NCBI RefSeq assembly: GCF_014656455.1
Contig: NZ_BNCL01000007.1
Span: forward strand, 124,001-188,000
Direction: 5' to 3'
From: Paracoccus aerius
GTDB lineage: Bacteria > Pseudomonadota > Alphaproteobacteria > Rhodobacterales > Rhodobacteraceae
Length of the DNA stretch: 64,000 nt
Positions 7,805 to 16,009 of this stretch are shown here, one piece after another. Position 1 is the first letter of the stretch; each line of letters begins with the position of its first letter. The notes under the pieces are model-generated. The model searched no databases. It was not told the origin of the DNA and was given only the letters and a program-made list of their open reading frames with translations. Both the position numbers and the translations under genes were made by a program.

Positions 7805-8760
7805 ACGCCGGCAGATTCAGCCCCGAGGCGGTGCGCCTGGACGATGCGGCGCGGGCCGGCTGGCTTTATTATGTCGCAGGCAACACCCAGGACGAGATCG
7901 CGCGCAAGCTGGGCGTCAGCCGCCAATCCGCGCAGCGCTTGGTCGCGATGGCGGTCAGCGAGAAGCTGATCAAGGTGCGCGTCGATCATCCCATCGCGCG
8001 CTGCATGGATCTGGCCGAGGCCTTGGCGGATCGTTTCGGGCTGGCATCCTGCGAGGTCGTGCCATCGGACCCCGATGCCCCCGACCTGCTGACCGGCATT
8101 GCGATCGCCGCCGCGGTGGAACTGGAACGGGTGCTGAAATCGCCCGAACGGCGGGTTGTCAGCCTGGGCACGGGCCGGGCGCTGAAAGCCACGGTGGAAC
8201 AACTGCCGCGCATGGCCTGCCCGCAGCACGTGGTGGTGTCCCGGCTGGGAAACATGATGCAGGACGGCTCGGCCTCGCCCTATAACGCCACGATCAGCCT
8301 GGCCGAACGGATCGGGGCGCCGCATTACCCCTATCCCCTGCCGGTGCTGGCGCGCGATCCGGCCGAACTGGCGGCGATGCGCGGCCAGGATGCCGTGCGC
8401 AACACCATCCGCCTGTCCAAGCAGGCCGATCTGTCGCTGGTCGGCATCGGCCAGATGGACCGCAGCGCCCCCCTGTTCGTGGACGGTTTCGTCAGCAGGG
8501 CCGAGATGGACGAACTGGCCGCCCTGGGCGCGGTGGGTGAGATCACCAGTTGGGTTTACGACCGCGGCGGTCAGGTCATCGACTGCGCCTTCAACGCCCG
8601 CGTCGCCTCGGCCCCGCTGCCGCGCGCCTCGCAGCGCCCGGTGATTGCCGTTGCGACAGGTGAGGCAAAGGTGCCCGCCATCAGGGCGGCGCTTGTGGGC
8701 CGGCTGGTGAACGGGCTTGTCACCTCCGAGGCGACAGCAGAACGGCTGCTGGCCGACTGA
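7801..8760 (+). CDS. SorC/DeoR-type sugar-binding transcriptional regulator
   Basis: Predicted repressor or activator of the downstream polyol operon. The 319 residues comprise an N-terminal helix-turn-helix (about 32-56, NTQDEIARKLGVSRQSAQRL) and a SorC sugar-binding domain (SLGTGRALKATVEQLP, later LVGIGQMD and VGEITSWVYDRGGQVID). Starts at GTG 7801 after AAGGAGCG, overlapping the HAD gene stop. A 23-bp perfect inverted repeat in the intergenic region just downstream (8871-8893) is the obvious candidate binding site. The inducer is probably a polyol or phosphorylated derivative, judged only from the neighbours. Confidence 0.9.
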   Translation: MNAGRFSPEAVRLDDAARAGWLYYVAGNTQDEIARKLGVSRQSAQRLVAMAVSEKLIKVRVDHPIARCMDLAEALADRFGLASCEVVPSDPDAPDLLTGIAIAAAVELERVLKSPERRVVSLGTGRALKATVEQLPRMACPQHVVVSRLGNMMQDGSASPYNATISLAERIGAPHYPYPLPVLARDPAELAAMRGQDAVRNTIRLSKQADLSLVGIGQMDRSAPLFVDGFVSRAEMDELAALGAVGEITSWVYDRGGQVIDCAFNARVASAPLPRASQRPVIAVATGEAKVPAIRAALVGRLVNGLVTSEATAERLLAD

Positions 8761-8790
8761 TCCCGGGACATCTTGTCTTTGATCCCCCGC

Positions 8791-8826
8791 CATCAGGCGG
8801 CGGTTTCGCATCAGGCGGCGGTTTCG
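8791..8826. repeat. Perfect 18-bp tandem duplication
   Basis: The unit CATCAGGCGGCGGTTTCG occurs twice head to tail (8791-8808 and 8809-8826) in the gap between the regulator gene and smoE, 18 bp upstream of the predicted -35 box. It could be a duplicated regulator site or a recent slippage duplication. Confidence 0.85.
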
Positions 8827-8843
8827 CCATGCAATTTTGGCGA

Positions 8844-8872
8844 TTGACAGAATCTACGGCCTTTGTGAATAT
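8844..8872 (+). promoter_or_regulatory. Predicted sigma-70-type promoter of the smo operon
   Basis: A consensus -35 hexamer TTGACA (8844-8849), 17-bp spacer and GAATAT (8867-8872) as -10. It is the best promoter match noticed in the window and lies 47 bp upstream of smoE. The -10 box overlaps the first bases of the inverted repeat at 8871-8893, so a bound protein would block polymerase. Confidence 0.6.
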
Positions 8873-8893
8873 TTGCCCGTCGGTTTGGCAAAT
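8871..8893. promoter_or_regulatory. Perfect inverted repeat, candidate operator of the SorC-type regulator
   Basis: ATTTGCC (8871-8877) and GGCAAAT (8887-8893) form a perfect 7-bp inverted repeat with a 9-bp spacer. Position directly at and downstream of the -10 box fits a repressor site. The adjacent regulator gene makes it the likely ligand, but no binding data are implied. Confidence 0.6.
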
Positions 8894-8918
8894 GCCCAAA
8901 CGACCTGGGGAGGATAGC

Positions 8919-10241
8919 ATGACCATCACTTTCCGCGCCTTGATGGGCGCGACGGCCTTGTGCGCATCTGCCGGCATCGCGGCAGCGCAGGACAATGTCA
9001 CCCTCACGATCGCGACCGTGAACAACGGCGACATGATCCGGATGCAGGGCCTGACCAACGAATTCACCGCCGCCAATCCGGGCATCAACGTCGAGTGGGT
9101 CACGCTCGAGGAAAACATCCTGCGCGAACGCGTGACGACCGACATCGCCACCCAAGGTGGCCAATACGACATCCTGACGATAGGCACCTACGAGGTTCCG
9201 ATCTGGGCCAAGCAGAACTGGCTGGTGCCGCTGGACCTGGGCGCGGACTACGATGCCGACGACCTGATCCCGGCGGTCCGCGACGCGCTGTCGGCCGACG
9301 GCCAGCTTTACGCCGCGCCCTTCTACGCCGAATCCGCGATGGTGATGTATCGCACCGACCTGGCCGAAGCCGCGGGCGTGACGATCCCCGAGGAACCGAC
9401 CTGGACCGACATCATGAATGCCGCCCAGGCGATGACGGACAAGTCGGCCGAGCAATACGGCATCTGCCTGCGCGGAAAGCCCGGCTGGGGAGAGAACATG
9501 GCCTTCCTGACCGCGATGGCCAACAGCTATGGCGCACGCTGGTTCGACACCGACTGGCAGCCCCAGTTCGACAGCGAGGAGTGGAAGGCCACGCTGACCG
9601 ACTACCTGACGATGATGAACGAATACGGCCCCCCCGGAGCGTCGTCCAACGGCTTCAACGAGAACCTGTCGCTGTTCCAGCAGGGCAAGTGCGGCATCTG
9701 GATCGACGCCACCGTCGCCGCCAGCTTCGTGACCGACCCCGAGGATTCGACCGTGGCAGATAGCGTGGGCTTTGCCCAGTTCCCCAACAAGGAAGGCGTG
9801 GACAACCACGGCAACTGGCTTTGGGCCTGGAGCCTGGCCATCCCGGCATCCTCGGACGCGCAGGACGCGGCCAAGACCTTTATCGCCTGGGCGACCTCGA
9901 AGGGTTATACCGAGCTGGTGGCCGAAAAAGAGGGCTGGCGCGCCGCGCCTCCGGGCACGCGGACCTCGCTTTACGAGAATGCCGACTATCAGGCCGAGGC
10001 GCCCTTTGCCGCCATGACGCTGACGGCGATCAATGCGGCGGACACGCAAAAGGCATCCGTGCAGGACATCCCCTACACGGGCGGCCAGTTCGTCGCGATC
10101 CCCGAGTTCCAGGGCATCGGCACGGCGGTCGGCCAGCAGTTCTCGGCGGCGCTTGCCGGGCAGATGTCGGCTGAAGACGCCCTTGCAGCCGCCCAGGCCA
10201 ATACCACGCGCGAGATGACCCGCGCCGGTTACATCAAGTAA
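8919..10241 (+). CDS. smoE: Polyol (sorbitol/mannitol) ABC transporter, substrate-binding protein
   Basis: Periplasmic binding protein that delivers hexitols to the SmoFGK importer. The 440-residue product has a cleavable signal peptide (MTITFRALMGATALCASAGI, cleavage after AAAQ) and a family 1 extracellular solute-binding fold (NLSLFQQGKCGIWIDATVAA, AKTFIAWATSKGYTELV). The ATG at 8919 follows GGGGAGG; an earlier in-frame ATG would start inside the promoter. First gene of smoEFGK-smoS-mtlK. Two stem-loops follow it, which fits the excess of binding protein usual for such importers. Confidence 0.9.
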   Translation: MTITFRALMGATALCASAGIAAAQDNVTLTIATVNNGDMIRMQGLTNEFTAANPGINVEWVTLEENILRERVTTDIATQGGQYDILTIGTYEVPIWAKQNWLVPLDLGADYDADDLIPAVRDALSADGQLYAAPFYAESAMVMYRTDLAEAAGVTIPEEPTWTDIMNAAQAMTDKSAEQYGICLRGKPGWGENMAFLTAMANSYGARWFDTDWQPQFDSEEWKATLTDYLTMMNEYGPPGASSNGFNENLSLFQQGKCGIWIDATVAASFVTDPEDSTVADSVGFAQFPNKEGVDNHGNWLWAWSLAIPASSDAQDAAKTFIAWATSKGYTELVAEKEGWRAAPPGTRTSLYENADYQAEAPFAAMTLTAINAADTQKASVQDIPYTGGQFVAIPEFQGIGTAVGQQFSAALAGQMSAEDALAAAQANTTREMTRAGYIK

Positions 10242-10264
10242 CGAGTTCCACCGTCACCTGTCAG

Positions 10265-10304
10265 GCACCGTCCGGCCCTCCTCCGGGCGGTGCCCCTTCG
10301 GGGC
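10265..10304 (+). promoter_or_regulatory. Two intercistronic stem-loops between smoE and smoF
   Basis: GCACCGTCCGG (10265-10275) pairs with CCGGGCGGTGC (10283-10293) around a 7-base loop, with one mismatch. A second hairpin, GCCCC-TTC-GGGGC (10292-10304), follows immediately. No U-run follows, so a role in mRNA stabilisation or partial attenuation, giving more SmoE than permease, is more likely than full termination. Confidence 0.65.
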
Positions 10305-10337
10305 GCACATGCCCGGCCGACAAGGGAGCTTTCCGCC

Positions 10338-11207
10338 ATGGCCACACGCCAGACCCAAGGGCTTGCCCGGCTGATGCGGGCGCCCGCGATCATCCTTCTG
10401 CTGATCTGGATGATCGTGCCGCTGTGCATGACGCTGTATTATTCCTTCCTGAACTACAACCTGCTGAACCCCGGCATGACCAGTTGGACGGGGTGGTTCA
10501 ATTACCAGTATTTCTACACCGATCCCGCCTTCGTCGAGGCGATCTGGAACACGCTGGTGCTGGTGCTGGGGGTGCTGTTCATCACGGTCGTCGGCGGCAT
10601 CGCCATCGCCTTGCTGATCGACAAGCCGATCTGGGGACAGGGGATCGTTCGGATCCTGGTCATCAGCCCCTTCTTCGTGATGCCGCCGGTCGCCGCGCTG
10701 ATCTGGAAGAACATGATCATGCACCCCTCATACGGCGTGCTGGCGGACGTGGCGCAATTCTTTGGCGCCAGCCCGGTGGACTGGTTCGCGCAGTATCCGC
10801 TGTTCTCGATCACCCTGATCGTGGCCTGGCAATGGCTGCCCTTCGCCACGCTGATCCTGCTGACATCCCTGCAATCGCTGGACACCGAACAGATGGAAGC
10901 GGCCGAGATGGACGGCGCGCCTGCCTATGCGCGGTTCCTTTATCTGGTGCTGCCGCACATGGCCCGGGCGATCACCGTGGTGATCCTGATCCAGACCATC
11001 TTCCTGCTGGGCATCTATGCGGAAATCCTGGTCACGACCAATGGCGGTCCCGGCTTTGCGTCCACCAACCTGACCTTCCTGATCTATCGCGCGGCCCGGC
11101 TGAACTTCGACATCGGCGGCGCGGCGGCGGGGGGCATCATCGCCGTGATCCTGGCCAACCTGATCGCCATCTTCCTGATGCGCGCCGTCGGCAAGAACCT
11201 GGACTGA
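10338..11207 (+). CDS. smoF: Polyol ABC transporter permease
   Basis: Inner-membrane permease of the hexitol importer, MalF-like. The 289-residue protein has six predicted hydrophobic segments, the first at about 15-37. The EAA loop that contacts the ATPase reads EAAEMDGAPAYARFLYLVLP. The ATG at 10338 is preceded by AAGGGAGC. Second gene of the smo operon; pairs with SmoG to form the channel. Confidence 0.9.
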   Translation: MATRQTQGLARLMRAPAIILLLIWMIVPLCMTLYYSFLNYNLLNPGMTSWTGWFNYQYFYTDPAFVEAIWNTLVLVLGVLFITVVGGIAIALLIDKPIWGQGIVRILVISPFFVMPPVAALIWKNMIMHPSYGVLADVAQFFGASPVDWFAQYPLFSITLIVAWQWLPFATLILLTSLQSLDTEQMEAAEMDGAPAYARFLYLVLPHMARAITVVILIQTIFLLGIYAEILVTTNGGPGFASTNLTFLIYRAARLNFDIGGAAAGGIIAVILANLIAIFLMRAVGKNLD

Positions 11208-11217
11208 GGGGGCAAAC

Positions 11218-12042
11218 ATGGCACGCGCAACATCCCGCAACGCCCGCATCGGCTGGACCGTCGCCGCCTGGTTCGTGGCGCTGCTGATCTTCTTTCCGAT
11301 CCTCTACACGATCATCACCAGCCTGAAGACAGAACAGGAAGCCATCGCAGGCTTCGACCTGATCCCGTCCTTCACGCTGGAAAGCTTCCAGACGGTGCAA
11401 AGCCAGAACAACTACTGGCGGCCCTTCACCAATTCGGTGATCCTGGCGGTGGGGTCCACGCTTCTGGCGCTGATCGTGGCGATCCCGGCGGCCTGGGCCA
11501 TGGCCTTCTCGCCCACGAAGCGGACCAAGGACATCCTGATGTGGATGCTGTCCACCAAGATGATGCCCGCCGTGGCCGTGCTGGTGCCGATCTACCTGAT
11601 CTTCCTGCGCACGGGGCTGATGGACACGCGGATCGGGCTGACGGTCCTGCTGATGCTGATCAACCTGCCGATCGTGGTCTGGATGCTGTACACCTATTTC
11701 CGCGAAATCCCCGGAGAGATCCTGGAAGCCGCGCGGATGGACGGCGCCAGCCTGCGCGACGAGATCCTGTATGTGCTGACGCCCATGGCGATCCCGGGCA
11801 TCGCCTCGACGCTGCTTCTGAACATCATCCTGGCCTGGAACGAGGCCTTCTGGACCATCCAGTTGACCACCACCAATGCCGCGCCGTTGTCGGCCTTCAT
11901 CGCCAGCTTCTCCAGCCCGCAGGGGCTGTTCTGGGCGAAGCTGTCGGCGGCATCCGTCATGGCGATCGCGCCGATCCTGGTCCTGGGCTGGTTCAGCCAG
12001 AAACAACTGGTCCGGGGCCTGACCTTCGGCGCCGTGAAATAA
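11218..12042 (+). CDS. smoG: Polyol ABC transporter permease
   Basis: Second inner-membrane permease, MalG-like, 274 residues with six hydrophobic segments. The EAA motif reads [20 protein letters not shown], and the C-terminal [13 protein letters not shown] is typical of MalG-type carbohydrate permeases. It lies 10 bp downstream of smoF behind a G-rich ribosome binding site (GAGGGGG). Confidence 0.92.
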   Translation: MARATSRNARIGWTVAAWFVALLIFFPILYTIITSLKTEQEAIAGFDLIPSFTLESFQTVQSQNNYWRPFTNSVILAVGSTLLALIVAIPAAWAMAFSPTKRTKDILMWMLSTKMMPAVAVLVPIYLIFLRTGLMDTRIGLTVLLMLINLPIVVWMLYTYFREIPGEILEAARMDGASLRDEILYVLTPMAIPGIASTLLLNIILAWNEAFWTIQLTTTNAAPLSAFIASFSSPQGLFWAKLSAASVMAIAPILVLGWFSQKQLVRGLTFGAVK

Positions 12043-12053
12043 GGGGAACATTC

Positions 12054-13054
<1,001 letters not shown>

Positions 13055-13055
<1 letters not shown>

Positions 13056-13828
13056 TGCGACGGTTGGACGGCAAGCGCGCGCTGATCACCGGCGCCGCGC
13101 GCGGCATCGGGCTGGAATTTGCCCGCGCCTATCTGGCAGAGGGTGCCCGCGTTGCGATCTGCGACATCAACATCGACGCGGCGCGGAAGGCGGCAGACGG
13201 CATGGGCGAAGGCGCCATCGCGTTGCGCCTGGACGTCACCGACCAGGCCAGCATCGACGCCTGCGTGGCCGAGGTCGAAGGCGCATTCGGCGGCATTGAC
13301 ATCCTGGTGAACAACGCTGCCCTGTTCACCGCGGCCCCCATTGTGGAAATCACCCGCGCCGATTACGACCGCATCTTCGCGGTCAACGTCTCGGGCCCGC
13401 TGTTCATGATGCAGGCCGTGGCGCGCGGCATGATCGCGCGCGGAAAGGGCGGCAAGATCATCAACATGGCGTCCCAGGCGGGGCGGCGGGGCGAAGCCTT
13501 GGTGGCAGTCTATTGCGCCAGCAAGGCCGCCGTCATCAGCCTGACGCAATCGGCGGGACTGAACCTGATCGAACACGGCATCAACGTGAACGCCATCGCG
13601 CCCGGCGTGGTGGACGGGGAACACTGGGACGGCGTGGACGCCTTCTTCGCGAAATACGAGAACAAGGCCCCCGGCCAGAAAAAACGCGAAGTGGGTGCGG
13701 CCGTCCCCTTTGGCCGCATGGGCACCGCCGCCGACCTGACCGGCATGGCGATCTTTCTCGCCTCGCGTGATGCCGACTACATCGTCGCCCAGACCTACAA
13801 CGTCGATGGCGGCAACTGGATGAGCTGA
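13055..13828 (+). CDS. smoS: Short-chain sorbitol (L-iditol) 2-dehydrogenase
   Basis: NAD-dependent oxidation of D-sorbitol to D-fructose, and probably of galactitol or L-iditol. The 257-residue SDR has TGAARGIGLEFARAY (cofactor motif TGxxxGxG), VNNAALF (NNAG-type), the catalytic Ser in IINMASQAGRRG and YCASK (Tyr-x3-Lys), with C-terminal NVDGGNWMS. The length equals that of Rhodobacter SmoS. Coupled to smoK by TGATG and followed by mtlK in the same order as the R. sphaeroides polyol operon. Confidence 0.92.
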
Positions 13829-13858
13829 GGCTTGTCCCCCAGAAGAAAGGTTCCGGCC

Positions 13859-15331
13859 ATGGCCGTTTCACTGAACGCATCCGCCCTTGATCACCTGCCG
13901 GACGCAGTGGGCCGCCCCGGCTATGACCGCGCCGCGCTGCGCCCCGGGATCGTCCATGTCGGCGTCGGAAACTTTCACCGCGCGCATATGGCCTGGTATC
14001 TGGACCAGCTTTTCGAGGCGGGCGAGGGCCATGACTGGGCGCTGATCGGCGCAGGCGTGCGGCAGGGCGATGCCGCGATGCGCGACCGGCTGGCCGCGCA
14101 GGACTGGCTGACCACGGTTGTCGAACTGGACCCGGACGGGCTGAATGCCCGCGTGATCGGGTCGATGGTCGATTTCGTGCCGGTCGATCCGCAGGCGGTG
14201 ATCGCGGCGATGGCCGATCGGTCGATCCGCATCGTGTCGCTGACCATCACCGAGGGCGGCTATTACGTCGATGCCAAGACCAATGGCTTTGACGCCGCGC
14301 ATCCCGACATCGCACATGACGCGGCCCATCCGGACGCGCCGCGCACGGTCTTCGGCATGATCCTGGCGGCGCTGCGGCAGCGGCGGGACGGGGGGCTTGA
14401 GCCCTTCACCGTGCTGTCCTGCGACAACCTTCCGGAAAACGGCCATGTCTGCGCCCGGACCGTCGCGGAACTGGCGCAACTGTCGGACCCGTCGCTGGCC
14501 GACTGGGTCCGGCGCAAGGTGGCCTTTCCGAACTCGATGGTCGATTGCATCACGCCCGCCACATCCGACCGCGAACGCACGCTTGTCCGCGACCGCTTCG
14601 GCATCATCGACGCCGCCCCCGTCGTCTGCGAGCCGTTCCGCCAATGGGTGCTCGAGGATCACTTTCCCCAGGGCCGCCCGCCGCTGGAAAAGGTCGGGGC
14701 TGAATTTGTCAGCGATGTCAGCCGCCACGAGCTGATGAAGCTGCGGATCCTCAACGGCGGGCACGCGGCCATTGCCTATCCGTCCGCGCTGCTGGGGCAC
14801 CATTTCGTCCATGACGCCATGGCCGACCCGCAGGTCGCGGACTGGCTGCGTGGGTTGGAGATGCGAGAGATCATCCCGACGCTGCAGCCCATCCCCGGCG
14901 TCAGCTATGACGACTACCTTGACCTGATCGTCAGCCGCTTTGCCAACCCCGAGGTGGGGGACACGATCCCGCGCCTGTGCCTGGACGGGTCGAACCGGCA
15001 GCCCAAGTTCATCCTGCCGACCCTGGCCGACGCGCTGAAGGACGACCGCGACATCGAGGGCTTGGCGCAAGAGGTGGCCTTCTGGTGCCGCTATTGCGAA
15101 CGGACGGACGAGGCCGGCCATGCGATCGCCCCCAATGACGACAACAGCGATGCCCTGCGCGACTATGCCCTCGCGTCGCGCCGCGACCCGCTGGCCTTCC
15201 TGGCGAATGAAGCCGTCTTCGGGCCCCTGGCCGCAAACCCGCGCTTTCGGCAGGCCTTCGCCCGCAGGCTGAAGATCGTGCAGGACCAGGGCGTGCGCGC
15301 GGCTATCCGGGACTACCTGGCCGCCGCATGA
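13859..15331 (+). CDS. mtlK: Mannitol 2-dehydrogenase (polyol-specific long-chain dehydrogenase)
   Basis: NAD-dependent oxidation of D-mannitol (and D-arabitol) to the ketose. The 490-residue protein has the family N-terminus GIVHVGVGNFHRAHMAWYLD, TITEGGYY, SCDNLPENGHV, and the catalytic Lys region ELMKLRILNGGHAAIAYP. The ATG at 13859 follows AAAGG by 8 bp; an upstream TTG at 13832 is less likely. Last gene of the smo operon. The xylulokinase gene (xylB) found after mtlK in R. sphaeroides is absent; a GC hairpin ends the unit. Confidence 0.92.
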   Translation: MAVSLNASALDHLPDAVGRPGYDRAALRPGIVHVGVGNFHRAHMAWYLDQLFEAGEGHDWALIGAGVRQGDAAMRDRLAAQDWLTTVVELDPDGLNARVIGSMVDFVPVDPQAVIAAMADRSIRIVSLTITEGGYYVDAKTNGFDAAHPDIAHDAAHPDAPRTVFGMILAALRQRRDGGLEPFTVLSCDNLPENGHVCARTVAELAQLSDPSLADWVRRKVAFPNSMVDCITPATSDRERTLVRDRFGIIDAAPVVCEPFRQWVLEDHFPQGRPPLEKVGAEFVSDVSRHELMKLRILNGGHAAIAYPSALLGHHFVHDAMADPQVADWLRGLEMREIIPTLQPIPGVSYDDYLDLIVSRFANPEVGDTIPRLCLDGSNRQPKFILPTLADALKDDRDIEGLAQEVAFWCRYCERTDEAGHAIAPNDDNSDALRDYALASRRDPLAFLANEAVFGPLAANPRFRQAFARRLKIVQDQGVRAAIRDYLAAA

Positions 15332-15335
15332 GAAA

Positions 15336-15353
15336 CGGCCCCGCGAGGGGCCG
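15336..15353. terminator. GC-rich hairpin between convergent mtlK and yjbF
   Basis: CGGCCCC (15336-15342), loop GCGA, GGGGCCG (15347-15353): a perfect 7-bp stem in the 30-bp gap between two convergent genes. No good U-run follows on either strand, so termination may be incomplete. Confidence 0.55.
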
Positions 15354-15361
15354 GTCCTTCG

Positions 15362-16009
15362 TCAGGGGCGCAGCGTCTGGATGGTGACGTATCCCAGGGC
15401 CGGCCCGATCCATTGGCGCGACACGGCGATCTGCCCGCCCTGGACCATGTAGCTGTTCTGGAAGGTGGTGCCGTGGCCTTCGCAGTTCTCCACAGTCACG
15501 CCGGGGGCGGGGCCTGCACCGACGGTGCAGGTGAACTGCAACGGCCGTTCGATCCCGTCGCCCGCGAAATAGCGCATGATCCGCGTGCCGGTGCCAGCGG
15601 CGCCGGCGCGGATCAGCCCCTCGGTCGCGGGCTCGGCCACGGACAGGTCGTTGCCCAGGCCACGCGTGCCCACCAGCATCCCGCCGCGCAGGATAAGCGC
15701 CTCCTCGGCCGGCGTCATGTAGGTGCGCATGGCGCCGTTCTGTCCCGTCATCGCCATGACCTGCGTGCGGCCCAGGCTTTCGAACCCCGCCTGGATCAGC
15801 GGGCCCGGGTTGACGCGCAGCGCCTCGGCCGCGGCGTCCTGCGCCGATTTCGGCGGGGCGGCGGGCTGGTCGGGGGCGCGGCGGTCGGCCATGACCTGCC
15901 CGGCCGTCTGCGACAGGACGCCAAAGACACCCGTGTCCTGGTCATTGCCGCAGGCTGCCAGCGTGCCCAGCAGCGACGCCGCCAGCGTGATCTTCAACGC
16001 GCCGTTCAT
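15362..16009 (-). CDS. YjbF-family (GfcB-like) lipoprotein
   Basis: Predicted outer-membrane lipoprotein of the exopolysaccharide/group 4 capsule accessory system. The 215-residue product has a lipoprotein signal peptide ending in LLGTLAAC. The folded part contains MVGTRGLGNDL-like residues (GGMLVGTRGLGNDLSVAEPA) and FTCTV, typical of YjbF. Its ATG overlaps the stop of the YjbH gene (ATGA), the same pairing as yjbF-yjbH of E. coli, so the two proteins probably work together in polysaccharide export. Confidence 0.82.
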   Translation of the reverse strand: MNGALKITLAASLLGTLAACGNDQDTGVFGVLSQTAGQVMADRRAPDQPAAPPKSAQDAAAEALRVNPGPLIQAGFESLGRTQVMAMTGQNGAMRTYMTPAEEALILRGGMLVGTRGLGNDLSVAEPATEGLIRAGAAGTGTRIMRYFAGDGIERPLQFTCTVGAGPAPGVTVENCEGHGTTFQNSYMVQGGQIAVSRQWIGPALGYVTIQTLRP

